Assembly: GCA_963977675.1 (NCBI GenBank)
Contig: CAXBPY010000028.1
Location: forward strand, 1 to 35,954
Origin: CAXBPY01 sp003455275
GTDB lineage: Bacteria; Bacteroidota; Bacteroidia; Chitinophagales; UBA10324
DNA: 35,954 nucleotides
Direction: 5' to 3'
Both the position numbers and the translations under genes were made by a program. Below, piece by piece: positions 25,701-34,046 of the stretch; positions within the stretch are counted from its first letter, which is position 1; the number at the start of each line of letters is the position of its first letter. The notes under the pieces were generated by a model. That model ran no database searches. It worked only from the letters and a program-made list of their open reading frames with translations, and had not been told where the DNA came from.

Positions 25701-28700
25701 GGATAAGTGTAGCATACTGTATCCGTGTTCGAAAGATCTACTGATCCGTTTCCGAAATCCCAGATGTAAATAGCAGTATTACTTGAAACTGCATTGAAGC
25801 AAACTGGAAATGGCAAGCATCCGAAAGTTGGAGTCACATTTACTATTGCAGAAGGCCCGGTAATGTTTATATAATCATTAAAGACAATTGTTGAAGAACA
25901 TCCATCCGCGGTGGTGAGTGTTAAGGTCACATCAAACTGACCCGCCACTGTATAAATATGAAATGGATTAACAGCGGTTGAAGTTGCCCCATCTCCAAAA
26001 TCCCAAAAGAACTGAGAAGTAGAATCCCAACCTAAAGAAAGGTTTTGAAAGTTAACCTGTAGAGGAGGGCATATGCTGTTTGTTGTATCTGCAGTGAAAT
26101 TGGTATAAGGCGCACCAATATGAATGTAATGATTCTTTACCGCAGTATCCTTACAACCCCACCAGTCCTGTGCATATAGAGTTACTGAATACCATCCGGT
26201 ATCTGAATAAGTATAGCATGGTGTGGTAACAGTACTCGTTCCAACGCCGTCTCCAAAATTCCAGTTGTAGGTAACGCTGCCGATAGCACTGGTCGTGGTA
26301 TTGATAAAACAAATTGGTGTACCAAGGCAAACTGAAGAATCACCGGCGATAAAATCTGCTGAAGGTTTTCCTGCGGTTATAAAATTACTGTTTGTAGTTT
26401 TCACATTAACACAACCGTGATTATCTGTTACTGCTAAAGTCACAGCGTAATACCCGCCTGAATTGTAAGTATGAGTAGGGTTTTGAAGACTTGAAAAATT
26501 TGCAGCGCCACTTGATGGGTCTCCAAAATCCCAGCTCCATCCTACGGCAACGCTAGTTGGAGAAGTTGAAATATCATTGAAATGAACAGTCAGAGGCGCA
26601 CAACCTGTAGTTGGTGTAGCAGTAAAATTCACTGTCATTCCATATACCGTCAGGTAAAGTGGTTTGAACATGGTGTCCTTACATCCATTCACATCAGTAG
26701 CTATTAACCGCGCATTATAAATGCCCGGATATTGAAGAGTAGGACAAGGATTTGCTGATGTACCAAAAAAGTAAGAGACTCCTGTCACTGAATTGGAAAT
26801 ATTCCATTGATAGGTGTTTGCATCAACACTCAAATTATTAATGCAAAAGTTAAACGGAGCGCAACCGGATGTCGGTGTTATACTGAAATCTGCTTCTACA
26901 TCCTTTATCTGAATTGTAACCGTTGAAGTATTTGAACAACCAGATGCAATGTTTGTGACCGTAAGTGATGCAGTATAAGTTCCTGTTGTAGGGAAAGATA
27001 CTGCTACTGATGAGCTGGTGGATGAACTGGGCATTCCTCCCGGAATATTCCATGAATAGGTATCAGCTCCGATTGAAGTTTCACCATGAAGGGTTACAGA
27101 AAAAATATTCTGACACGATTTATCAACTGTGATTTTCGCAAGCGGCGGATTGATATAAACATAATTTGGCTTAATCATCGTGTCACAACATCCATTATTG
27201 CAAGCAATAAGAATTACATCAAAGAATCCTGTGTCAGTATAGCTGTATGTTGGGTTCTTTAAAGTTGACATGGTTGAAATTGGAACCCCATTAAAATCCC
27301 ACATATAGTTTGTCAATGGACTAACTCCGGTTGACAAATTGGTAAAAGTGATCGGCTGGCCTATACAAGTAACAAGCGGAGATGCACTAAAATCTACAAC
27401 AGGCTGAGTTCCGCAGCAGATGAAATTGAAATATTTTATGGTGTCCTTGCACCCAAGTGCATTGGTAATAATCAGGCGAACATTAAAGCACCCGACGGAA
27501 GTATAAGTATGAGTTGGGTTTTGTTGTGTGGATTGAACAAGGTTTCCATTTCCAACATCACCGAAATTCCATTCCCACGAAACCGGAAAACCAAAACTTG
27601 CTGTGCTGTTAAATGTCACATCAAATGGAATACAACCTTTAATAGCGCTGGCTGTAAAACTTGCTATCGGGCAATCAATATGTACAATACTATCCATTAC
27701 CATGGTATCCGAACAACCTTGATTATTCGTTACAATTAATGAAGCACCATAAACACCGCAAGTTGTGTAATTAATATTCGGTGGATTTGCTGCAGTTGAT
27801 GATGATGGAGTTCCGCCCGGGAAACTCCACTGATAAGTCAGACCCGTACCGATAGATTGATTGGTGTAATGAACATTGTTCAAAGGTGGTTGACAAACAT
27901 TTTGTAAACCACTTACTGAAAATGCTGCAGTTGGAACTGCACCTACTACAACTGTAGTGCAATTTGTTGCTGTACAGTTGCCTGGAAAATTCAGCGTCAA
28001 ACAAATTTGATATGTTCCCGGAGTATTGTAAGTGATTAGATTATCAATTGCGGTCGGTGTTGCGGAAATTCCACCAACTGCTGTCCAGAATCCTCCAATG
28101 GTTTGAGAGTTTGATGGCCCTGCACAATAAACGGTTAATGGAGCACATCCAGAGGTTGCACTGATCGTAAAATCAGCAACATTCAAACCTATAATCACAT
28201 AATTACTTTTCTTAATTGTATCTGCGCATCCATTAGGGCTGGTTACAATTAGCTGAGCATAATATGCTCCTGGAGTATTGTAATTAACTGTTGGATTTGG
28301 AGAAGAAGATGTGGCAGGAACGCCTCCCTGAAAAGTCCAAGCATAGGTATATGGGCCGGCACTGCCGGGGTTAACAGCAGTATATGAAATTGAAAGAGGG
28401 GCGGCACATGCTACTGAAGGTGTAGAAGTAAAATCCGCAAGAGGTGGTGGAACAGGGCAAACAGCATTTGTAATTGTTGTATCATCTATGCAACCGTTTG
28501 CATCTGTAATTACAAGCGTTACAGTTTTGCATCCGGGATTTATATATGTATGCGAGGGATTGGAACCTGAACCTGCAATTCCATCACCGAAATCCCAGAC
28601 ATAAGATGTAATAGCTCCGCCTCCAATCACTGATGTACTTTGAAAAGAAGTAGTGACAGGTGCGCAACCAACATTCGCCGGAGTTGAAAAATTTGCATCG

Positions 28701-29026
28701 GGAATGCAGTTGATTGTAACCTGCTTGGTTATTGAATTTGACTGTCCATTCGAACTAGTGACAGTTAATGTTGCGTTATAAGTGCCACAGGTAAGATAGG
28801 TAGTCGACGGGTTTTGCTGCGTACTATTTACGCCGCCTATCACACCGAAATTCCATTGATATGAAAGAGTGCCGGGACCGGTGGAAGTATTTACAAAGGT
28901 GACCAACGATGGCGCACAATTCGGAATCGAATAGTTAACGCTGAAGTTAGCTGTAACCTGTGCCTGTATGTTCGTGCTTATGAATATACCGGCTATGAAG
29001 CATAAGTAGAGGTATGCATTTCTCAT
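22748..29026 (-). CDS. Giant PKD-repeat surface protein with gliding-motility-type C-terminal domain
   Basis: A 2092-residue secreted protein. I start it at the ATG at 29026, which gives a signal peptide (MRNAYLYLCFIAGIFISTNIQAQ). Residues 24-1314 hold about 15 PKD-like domains of 82-90 residues with the signature pattern YxWNFGDG and HTYxxxGxYxVTLxVTDxxGC. Residues 1315-1998 hold nine repeats of exactly 76 residues (AGPD...C...YxWxP...NP...TTTYxxxxTDxxGC). Residues 1999-2092 are the CHU_C/T9SS type-B sorting domain (VYIPNAFSPNADGNN, MRIYDRWGTKIFET, GWDGTVNGK, GVFVYYMEG). Each PKD usually has a Cys pair, suggesting disulfides. It is expected to be an extracellular adhesin-like fibre exported by T9SS, with the downstream PorP/SprF protein as partner. 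Confidence 0.95.
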   Translation of the reverse strand: MRNAYLYLCFIAGIFISTNIQAQVTANFSVNYSIPNCAPSLVTFVNTSTGPGTLSYQWNFGVIGGVNSTQQNPSTTYLTCGTYNATLTVTSSNGQSNSITKQVTINCIPDANFSTPANVGCAPVTTSFQSTSVIGGGAITSYVWDFGDGIAGSGSNPSHTYINPGCKTVTLVITDANGCIDDTTITNAVCPVPPPLADFTSTPSVACAAPLSISYTAVNPGSAGPYTYAWTFQGGVPATSSSPNPTVNYNTPGAYYAQLIVTSPNGCADTIKKSNYVIIGLNVADFTISATSGCAPLTVYCAGPSNSQTIGGFWTAVGGISATPTAIDNLITYNTPGTYQICLTLNFPGNCTATNCTTVVVGAVPTAAFSVSGLQNVCQPPLNNVHYTNQSIGTGLTYQWSFPGGTPSSSTAANPPNINYTTCGVYGASLIVTNNQGCSDTMVMDSIVHIDCPIASFTASAIKGCIPFDVTFNSTASFGFPVSWEWNFGDVGNGNLVQSTQQNPTHTYTSVGCFNVRLIITNALGCKDTIKYFNFICCGTQPVVDFSASPLVTCIGQPITFTNLSTGVSPLTNYMWDFNGVPISTMSTLKNPTYSYTDTGFFDVILIACNNGCCDTMIKPNYVYINPPLAKITVDKSCQNIFSVTLHGETSIGADTYSWNIPGGMPSSSTSSSVAVSFPTTGTYTASLTVTNIASGCSNTSTVTIQIKDVEADFSITPTSGCAPFNFCINNLSVDANTYQWNISNSVTGVSYFFGTSANPCPTLQYPGIYNARLIATDVNGCKDTMFKPLYLTVYGMTVNFTATPTTGCAPLTVHFNDISTSPTSVAVGWSWDFGDPSSGAANFSSLQNPTHTYNSGGYYAVTLAVTDNHGCVNVKTTNSNFITAGKPSADFIAGDSSVCLGTPICFINTTTSAIGSVTYNWNFGDGVGTSTVTTPCYTYSDTGWYSVTLYAQDWWGCKDTAVKNHYIHIGAPYTNFTADTTNSICPPLQVNFQNLSLGWDSTSQFFWDFGDGATSTAVNPFHIYTVAGQFDVTLTLTTADGCSSTIVFNDYINITGPSAIVNVTPTFGCLPFPVCFNAVSSNTAIYIWDFGNGSVDLSNTDTVCYTYPNEGIYFPQVILNNGNGCVYSVPLDTITVSVVHAGFTISGNDFCNSGTVAFTDTSHAIVPITTWNWNFGDAASGALNTSTLQNPTHTYSSPGNYIVTLTAGDALSCSAIFSDTIIVHQLPDAQFNINPNPVCPGTTVNFNSTSTSVDAITTYQWNFGDGASGILNTSTLQNPSHIFNSSGVYNVKLKVITSFGCVDSLIQNVTVNVPPTANAGPDVAICNFNTTQLTGSGGLTYSWSPAAGLSASNISNPIASPSVTTTFSLTVADAIGCTGADNVVVNVNQLPNVNAGLDVSVCLNLSTILTASGATNYTWSPLAGLSATNLASVTASPTITTQYIAVGTDGNGCVNKDSVIVTVNPLPIADAGLDASICKNDSTQLNGAGGISFSWAPAASLNNSGIANPNSYPQSTTTYTLVVTDANGCTDNDAVTVTVNSLPNANAGPDQDICINFTTQLIATGGVGYSWNPGSTLSDSLIANPIASPLTSTTYSVIVTGANGCKASDDMTVTIHNNPIISAGPDATICYNSSTTLNATGGATYNWTPITALNNAGIANPVANPTTTTTYVVQGISQWGCIAFDTVIVNVLAPPVANAGNDTAVCYGLSTTLNGAGGVSYLWSPAGSLNNSSLQNPIATPLSTTTYTLIVTDANGCTDDDVMTVTINSLPVVSAGPDHILCLGDSYQLNASGAVSYQWSPSTGLNNAAVVNPITNTTVTTNYIVTGADNIGCQNSDSVLITLIYPFTAVVSPEADVCEGSQIQLNASGGVLYSWSPALGLDNANIPNPTAYGLQTTNYQVIVSDGLCFQDTAYVLVTVHPLPAVYAGPDQIILAGDQVDLIATGTGTTYLWNPIDGVACPDCKMTTAAPIITTTYTVIATNDFGCSISDDVVIKVGCTDDVVYIPNAFSPNADGNNDVLYVRSKGLKTLNYMRIYDRWGTKIFETNDLNVGWDGTVNGKIAMPGVFVYYMEGACANGQKVELQGNITLVR
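23033..25084 (-). repeat. Nine in-frame 228-bp tandem repeats within the giant surface protein gene
   Basis: Nine consecutive units of 76 codons tile this interval without any insertion or deletion. Unit boundaries on the plus strand fall every 228 nt from 23033. Shared positions are AGPD near the start, a Cys at about position 13, SYxWxP around 28-32, NP near 43, TTTY near 51, and GC near 64. The last unit (23033-23260) lacks the first Cys and carries CPDC in the middle. DNA identity between units is modest, so the expansion is old. Confidence 0.9.
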
Positions 29027-29175
29027 AGTGAGGTGTTTTTCTTGCGCCACTCTTTACCTCACCATTTATAAAAGGTTACTGCGGTAATAAAAATTTATTT
29101 TCTGACGAAAAATTTGATAAAAAAAACTTGTTATGATTCTTTTTAGCCTAAATAATAAAATGGAGCGCAGAAAAT

Positions 29176-29184
29176 TATTTTTAC
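29176..29184 (+). promoter_or_regulatory. Putative -7 promoter box of the acyl-CoA carboxylase gene
   Basis: TATTTTTAC within GAAAATTATTTTTAC, the same 15-mer seen before the MarC-family gene on the other strand. It ends 15 nt before the ATG at 29200. No -33 TTG is seen at the usual spacing. Confidence 0.35.
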
Positions 29185-29199
29185 CCCACACTAATAAGT

Positions 29200-30825
29200 A
29201 TGTTAGAAAAAAAATCCGGGTCAAAGGGAATTTCAGAACTCATCAGTAAGCTGAAGGAAAATATTTCTAAAGTTAAAGAAGGCGGTGGCTTAAAAGCCGC
29301 CCAAAAGCAGCACGAGAAAGGAAAACTCACCGTGCGCGAACGGCTCGATTATTTGTTCGACAAAAATTCTTCCCGCTTTGAGGTAGGTGCACTTGCCGGT
29401 TGGGAAATGTATCAGGAAGAAGGCGGATGCCCTGCGGGTGGTGTTGTGGTAGAGATTGGTTATGTGAGCGGAAGGCAGTGCATCGTAGTTGCCAACGACG
29501 CGACAGTGAAAGCAGGTGCATGGTTTCCCATCACCGGAAAAAAGAATTTGCGCGCGCAGGAAATCGCAATGGAAAATCGCCTGCCGATAATTTACTTGGT
29601 TGACAGCGCCGGAGTTTACCTGCCCATGCAGGACGAAATTTTTCCTGACAAGGAAAACTTCGGAAGAATTTTTCGCAACAATGCACAAATGAGTTCAGAT
29701 GGAATAGTGCAGATAGCCGCCATCATGGGAAGCTGTGTTGCAGGGGGGGCTTACCTACCAATCATGAGTGACGAGGCAATGATTGTAGATAAAACCGGAA
29801 GCATTTTTCTCGCCGGACCTTATCTCGTGAAAGCTGCGATAGGTGAAGATGCCGACCAAGAAACACTCGGCGGTGCCACTACTCACAGCGAAATCAGCGG
29901 CGTGACAGATTACAAATGCAAGGACGATAAAGATTGCCTCGACCGGATAAAAAGTATTGTAGGTAAGATTGGTGATTATGATAAAGCGGGCTTCGACCGG
30001 GTGAAATCAATTGCACCTTCAGTGAATGAAAAAGATTTGCTCACCATCATTCCCGATGAAACCAGCAAGCCGTATGATATGTATGATGTCATCAAGTGCT
30101 TGGTGGATGAATCGAAGTTTGATGAATACAAGGAAGGATATGGAAAGAGCATCATCACTTGTTATGCTCGCATAGATGGTTGGAGCGTGGGTATCGTAGC
30201 GAATCAACGCAAAGTGGTGAAGAGCAAGAAAGGTGAAATGCAATTCGGCGGTGTGATCTACAGCGACAGTGCCGACAAGGCAACGCGCTTCATTATGAAT
30301 TGTAATCAGAAAAAAATTCCATTAGTGTTTCTGCAGGATGTCACCGGATTCATGGTGGGCTCGCGAAGCGAACACGGAGGAATAATAAAAGACGGAGCCA
30401 AGCTCGTGAATGCAGTTGCGAATTCAGTGGTTCCGAAAGTCACCATCATTGTCGGCAACAGTTACGGCGCGGGTAACTATGCGATGTGCGGCAAAGCATA
30501 TGACCCGCGCATCATTGTTTGCTGGCCTAAAGCGAAGATTGCTGTGATGGGCGGCGATCAGGCAGCAAAAGTTTTATTGCAAATACAAGTTGCTGCATTA
30601 AAGAGCAAGGGAAAAGAAATTTCGAAAGAGGATGAGAAAAAACTTTTGGATGAAATCACTGCGCGGTATGAAAAGCAAACCACTCCTTATTATGCTGCTG
30701 CGCGCTTGTGGGTTGATGCAATCATCAATCCGCTAGACACACGCAAGGTTGTTTCCATGACACTGGAAGCAGCAAATCATTCTCCAATAAAAAAGCAATT
30801 CAATCCGGGCGTAATTCAAGTGTGA
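29200..30825 (+). CDS. Acyl-CoA carboxylase beta (carboxyltransferase) subunit, methylcrotonoyl-CoA carboxylase-like
   Basis: A 541-residue carboxyltransferase that moves CO2 from biotin to an acyl-CoA. The crotonase-like halves are both present: N-terminal KGKLTVRERLDYLFD, AQEIAMENRLPIIYLVDSAG, QIAAIMGSCVAGGAYLPIMSDE and GGATTHSEISGVTD; C-terminal PLVFLQDVTGFMVGSRSEHGG, GNSYGAGNYAMCGKAYDPR and AVMGGDQAAKVLL. The wording GSCVAGGAYLPIMSDE and IKDGAKLVNAVANS is closest to methylcrotonoyl-CoA carboxylase beta, hence leucine breakdown, but related Bacteroidota subunits act on other acyl-CoAs. The biotin-carrying alpha subunit is not in the window. It may be co-transcribed with ispH 50 nt downstream. 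Confidence 0.9.
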   Translation: MLEKKSGSKGISELISKLKENISKVKEGGGLKAAQKQHEKGKLTVRERLDYLFDKNSSRFEVGALAGWEMYQEEGGCPAGGVVVEIGYVSGRQCIVVANDATVKAGAWFPITGKKNLRAQEIAMENRLPIIYLVDSAGVYLPMQDEIFPDKENFGRIFRNNAQMSSDGIVQIAAIMGSCVAGGAYLPIMSDEAMIVDKTGSIFLAGPYLVKAAIGEDADQETLGGATTHSEISGVTDYKCKDDKDCLDRIKSIVGKIGDYDKAGFDRVKSIAPSVNEKDLLTIIPDETSKPYDMYDVIKCLVDESKFDEYKEGYGKSIITCYARIDGWSVGIVANQRKVVKSKKGEMQFGGVIYSDSADKATRFIMNCNQKKIPLVFLQDVTGFMVGSRSEHGGIIKDGAKLVNAVANSVVPKVTIIVGNSYGAGNYAMCGKAYDPRIIVCWPKAKIAVMGGDQAAKVLLQIQVAALKSKGKEISKEDEKKLLDEITARYEKQTTPYYAAARLWVDAIINPLDTRKVVSMTLEAANHSPIKKQFNPGVIQV

Positions 30826-30875
30826 GTTGTGAAGGTTGAGTAGTGAGTTAAATTTCAATAAAAGATATTTGCAGA

Positions 30876-31757
30876 GTGAAAGTTACAATTGACGACAACA
30901 GCGGATTTTGTTTCGGAGTGGTGTATGCTATTCAAATGGCGGAGGATGAACTGAGCGACAGTGGTCAGCTCTACTGCCTCGGCGATATAGTTCACAACGA
31001 CATTGAAGTAAAGCGTCTCACTGATAAAGGTCTGAAGATTATCAATCACGAAGACCTGCAGCACCTGCATGATTGCACGGTGTTGATTCGCGCGCATGGC
31101 GAGCCACCGGAGACTTATCTCACTGCTTTGAAGAACAACATTCAGTTGCTCGATGCAAGCTGTCCTGTTGTTTTGAAATTACAGAACAGAGTGAAAGTTG
31201 CTTACGACAAAAACAGCTCAGACAAAGCGCAGATTGTGATTTACGGAATTCCCGGTCATGCTGAAGTGAACGGACTGATGGGGCAAACGAATAAGGAAGC
31301 CATCATCATCACCACTGAAAATGATTTGGAGAAAATTGATTTCACAAAACCGATTATTCTTTTCTCGCAGACAACTAAGAGCACCGACAAGTTTTATCAG
31401 ATAAAAGAATTGATAGAACAGCGCGCCGCAGCAGTGGGCAACACAAGCGTTCTGTCAAACGATACAATATGCAGGCAGGTGAGTAACCGCGAACCGCAAC
31501 TCGAAAAGTTTTCGCAGAAACACGATGTAATAATTTTTGTTGGAGGAAAGAAAAGCTCAAATGGAAAAGTGTTGTATCAGGTTTGTAAGAATGCAAATGC
31601 AAAATCATTTTTCATTTCTTCGATCGAAGAATTGCAGGATGAATGGTTCGCTAACTGCGAGTCAGTAGGAATTTGCGGAGCCACCTCCACTCCCATGTGG
31701 CTGATGGAAGAAGTTGCTGATACTATCAGGAAAAAATATTCTGAAGCAACTGTTTAA
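30876..31757 (+). CDS. ispH: 4-hydroxy-3-methylbut-2-enyl diphosphate reductase
   Basis: IspH is the last enzyme of the MEP isoprenoid pathway: a 4Fe-4S protein that converts HMBPP to IPP and DMAPP. The start is a GTG at 30876, giving MKVTIDDNSGFCFGV. The three cluster cysteines are C12 (GFCFGV), C96 (DASCPVV) and C199 (NDTICRQVSNRE). Substrate-binding segments include IRAHGEPP, IYGIPGHAEVNG, SQTTKST, GGKKSSNGKVLYQVC and CGATSTPMWLMEEV. The length of 293 residues is normal. It sits between the carboxylase subunit and a secreted thioredoxin-fold gene only a few bases downstream. Confidence 0.95.
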   Translation: MKVTIDDNSGFCFGVVYAIQMAEDELSDSGQLYCLGDIVHNDIEVKRLTDKGLKIINHEDLQHLHDCTVLIRAHGEPPETYLTALKNNIQLLDASCPVVLKLQNRVKVAYDKNSSDKAQIVIYGIPGHAEVNGLMGQTNKEAIIITTENDLEKIDFTKPIILFSQTTKSTDKFYQIKELIEQRAAAVGNTSVLSNDTICRQVSNREPQLEKFSQKHDVIIFVGGKKSSNGKVLYQVCKNANAKSFFISSIEELQDEWFANCESVGICGATSTPMWLMEEVADTIRKKYSEATV

Positions 31758-31766
31758 TTTTTGTTG

Positions 31767-32984
31767 ATGAAATTTTTTCTTCCTCTTTTCTTCTCAATCG
31801 CAATTGTCACTCTGAGCTTGTCGAAGGGCTTTTCACAATCTGAATTCAAAGCCGGAACATGGAACTGCACTTTGCAATTACAGAAAGATGCTGCACTTCC
31901 TTTTATACTTGAAGTGAAAGATTCTTTGAAAGAAAAAAAACTTTTCATAGTAAACGGAGAAGAAAAAATTCCGGTGCAGAGTTTCAAACGAAATGGCGAT
32001 TCCATTTTCATTGTGCCTTCTGTTTTTCAAACCGAAATAAGAGCGAAACTGATTTCAAATTCTCTCTCGGGAATTTTTATTGATCACGCACGCGTTGGTG
32101 AATACATTATTCCTTTTCGTGCTGAGCTAAAAACTGTTCCTGAGAAAAAAAATAATTTTATTCCGAATTGGTTTTATGGAAAATGGGAAGTGCATTTCAG
32201 CCCGCAGACTGCAGACAGTTCTTCTGCCATCGGAATTTTCGATCAAAGATTTGACACAGCGCGAGGAACTTTTCTAACCACAACTGGTGATTATCGTTTT
32301 CTGATCGGAAGAGTAAAGATTGACACGGTTACTCTCTCGGCTTTCGATGGTGCTCATCTTTTTCTTTTCATAGGGGTGTTGAATTACAACACGATTGACG
32401 GAATGTTTTGGAGCGGCAAACACTGGACTGAACCGTGGACTGCAACGCGAAATGAAAATTACAAATTGCCTGATGCATCATCACTCACTTTTTTGAAAAA
32501 AGGTTTTGATAAAATTTCTTTTTCATTTCCTGATAAGGACAGCAGCATCATTTCAATGAGTGATGAGCGATTTAAAAATAAAGTAACCCTTGTGCAGATA
32601 ACAGGAACATGGTGCCCAAACTGCATGGACGAAACTCGCGTGCTGATTCCGCTTTACAATTCACTTCACTCGAAAGGATTAGAAACCGTTGCGCTTGACT
32701 TCGAACGGAAAGATGACTGGAATTATGTGCGCACTGCACTTACGCATGAGCAAGAGGTTTTCAATCTCCCCTACCCGATTGTGTTTGGCGGCTTAACAAA
32801 AAACTCTTCTGCTTCTCTTCCTATGCTGAATACTATTCTCGGCTACCCGACACTTATCATCATTGATAAAAAAGGCATCGTAAGAAAAATTATTACCGGC
32901 ATTGACGGACCTGCCACCGGCGACCTCTATGAAAAGTGGAGAGATAATTTCCAGAACACAGTGGAGCAACTGCTCGCGGAATAA
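31767..32984 (+). CDS. Secreted TlpA-like thioredoxin-fold protein
   Basis: A 405-residue exported protein. The signal peptide (MKFFLPLFFSIAIVTLSLSKGFSQ) is unusual because residues 16-21 (LSLSKG) are encoded by a short dispersed-repeat sequence. A middle region of about 230 residues (about 25-255) lacks a known motif. It is followed by a C-terminal thioredoxin-like domain with LVQITGTWCPNCMDE (C283, C286) and the cis-Pro segment LGYPTLIIIDKKGIVRKI. The domain arrangement is that of Bacteroidota TlpA-like disulfide reductases with an N-terminal extension, acting outside the cytoplasm. I use the ATG at 31767; an upstream TTG at 31761 is unlikely. It begins 9 nt after ispH. Confidence 0.88.
   Translation: MKFFLPLFFSIAIVTLSLSKGFSQSEFKAGTWNCTLQLQKDAALPFILEVKDSLKEKKLFIVNGEEKIPVQSFKRNGDSIFIVPSVFQTEIRAKLISNSLSGIFIDHARVGEYIIPFRAELKTVPEKKNNFIPNWFYGKWEVHFSPQTADSSSAIGIFDQRFDTARGTFLTTTGDYRFLIGRVKIDTVTLSAFDGAHLFLFIGVLNYNTIDGMFWSGKHWTEPWTATRNENYKLPDASSLTFLKKGFDKISFSFPDKDSSIISMSDERFKNKVTLVQITGTWCPNCMDETRVLIPLYNSLHSKGLETVALDFERKDDWNYVRTALTHEQEVFNLPYPIVFGGLTKNSSASLPMLNTILGYPTLIIIDKKGIVRKIITGIDGPATGDLYEKWRDNFQNTVEQLLAE
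31806..31828. repeat. Short dispersed repeat (CTGAGCTTGTCGAAGG type) inside a signal peptide coding region
   Basis: The sequence GTCACTCTGAGCTTGTCGAAGGG matches a short repeat that I recall as common between genes in Bacteroidota and other bacteria. Here it is in frame within the signal peptide of the TlpA-like protein and supplies TLSLSKG. No other copy is evident in this window. Confidence 0.6.
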
Positions 32985-33001
32985 TTTTTTACTTATCGAT
33001 T

Positions 33002-33021
33002 AATTTTCTTAAGAGAAAATT
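33002..33021 (+). terminator. AT-rich terminator-like hairpin after the TlpA-like gene
   Basis: Perfect 8-bp arms AATTTTCT / AGAAAATT with a TAAG loop lie 17 nt after the stop and run into TTTC. The stem is all A/T except for one G-C pair, so it is a weaker candidate than the GC-rich hairpins elsewhere in the window. Confidence 0.45.
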
Positions 33022-33130
33022 TTTCTATACAAAACCACCAATGATTTTTTCAATATGTTTTTTTCAATTCTGAACAATCACCGGTGAAAAGAAGAGAATG
33101 AAAATGATAGTATTATTGTATTGAACAGAA

Positions 33131-34033
33131 ATGGAAGATCAAAAGAATCCCGCCCAGCGAATACTCAAACGGCTGTCCGGAAAATTCCGGCTAGTTGTAA
33201 TGAATGATGAGACCTATGAAGAAGTTTCTTCATTCCGTTTGTCGCGGGTCAACATTTATATTTTGCTCAGCACTATTCTTGTCATACTTGTCACTTTCAT
33301 TACATCAGCTATCGTTTTTACTCCATTAAAAGAATACATACCCGGCTATGCTGATGTCGGCAGCAAGCGACAACTGATTCAGCTGCGAATGAAGGTGGAC
33401 AGCATGGAAAATGCATTGCAAGCGCATGACTTATATGTGAAGGATATACAAAGCATAATTAATAATGGTCAACCTCCGATTGTGAAGATTGATACTCCGG
33501 TGATTGATGCCGGAACCACACAACAATTTGATTCCATTGATCTGAAAAAAATTTCGCCGATGGAATCCAAAATGCGCGATGAAGTGGAGAATGAAAGCAG
33601 CTTCATGCTTAACCTTCAATTAGCAAAGGATAAAATCGGGAAAAACAATTCAGCCATTTCGGATTTTCTTTTCTTTCCTCCGGTGAAAGGTTATATCACT
33701 GAGGCATTTAATACCAAGGAAGAACATTATGGTGTAGACATTGTTGCTCCTGAAAACGAAGCAATCAAATCAACACTCGATGGTATTGTAATCTTTGCTG
33801 ACTGGACTACCGAGACAGGTTATGTGATAGCCATACAACACGAGAACAATTTAATATCTTTGTATAAGCACAATTCAGTGTTGCTGAAAAAAGAGGGGGC
33901 GTATGTTAAAGCAGGTGATGTAATTGCAGTGATTGGAAATAGTGGCGAACAAACCACCGGTCCGCATTTACATTTTGAATTATGGTATAAGGGCGTGCCT
34001 CTGAATCCGCAGGACTACATTGTGTTCAACTAA
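33131..34033 (+). CDS. M23 family metallopeptidase (LytM-like) with N-terminal membrane anchor
   Basis: A 300-residue murein endopeptidase-type protein. After a basic cytoplasmic N-terminus there is one membrane helix (about 44-66, IYILLSTILVILVTFITSAIVF), then a short coiled-coil-like stretch (LRMKVDSMENALQAHDLYVKD), then the LytM domain from about residue 170. The zinc residues are H199 and D203 in EHYGVDI and H279/H281 in GPHLHFEL, all conserved, so it is likely an active peptidoglycan hydrolase. The C-terminus ends LNPQDYIVFN. The bactofilin gene follows 13 nt downstream. Bactofilin with a LytM protein is a known cell-shape pairing, in which the filament positions the enzyme. Confidence 0.93.
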   Translation: MEDQKNPAQRILKRLSGKFRLVVMNDETYEEVSSFRLSRVNIYILLSTILVILVTFITSAIVFTPLKEYIPGYADVGSKRQLIQLRMKVDSMENALQAHDLYVKDIQSIINNGQPPIVKIDTPVIDAGTTQQFDSIDLKKISPMESKMRDEVENESSFMLNLQLAKDKIGKNNSAISDFLFFPPVKGYITEAFNTKEEHYGVDIVAPENEAIKSTLDGIVIFADWTTETGYVIAIQHENNLISLYKHNSVLLKKEGAYVKAGDVIAVIGNSGEQTTGPHLHFELWYKGVPLNPQDYIVFN

Positions 34034-34046
34034 AAAATAAAACACC

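Noticed and set aside
27509..28004. Frames of 76-77 codons on both strands inside the giant PKD gene
   Set aside because: They are shadows of the PKD coding frame, which is open and domain-consistent throughout.
29290..29688. 132-codon minus-strand frame inside the carboxylase gene
   Set aside because: It is antisense to highly conserved carboxyltransferase sequence and reads like random translation.
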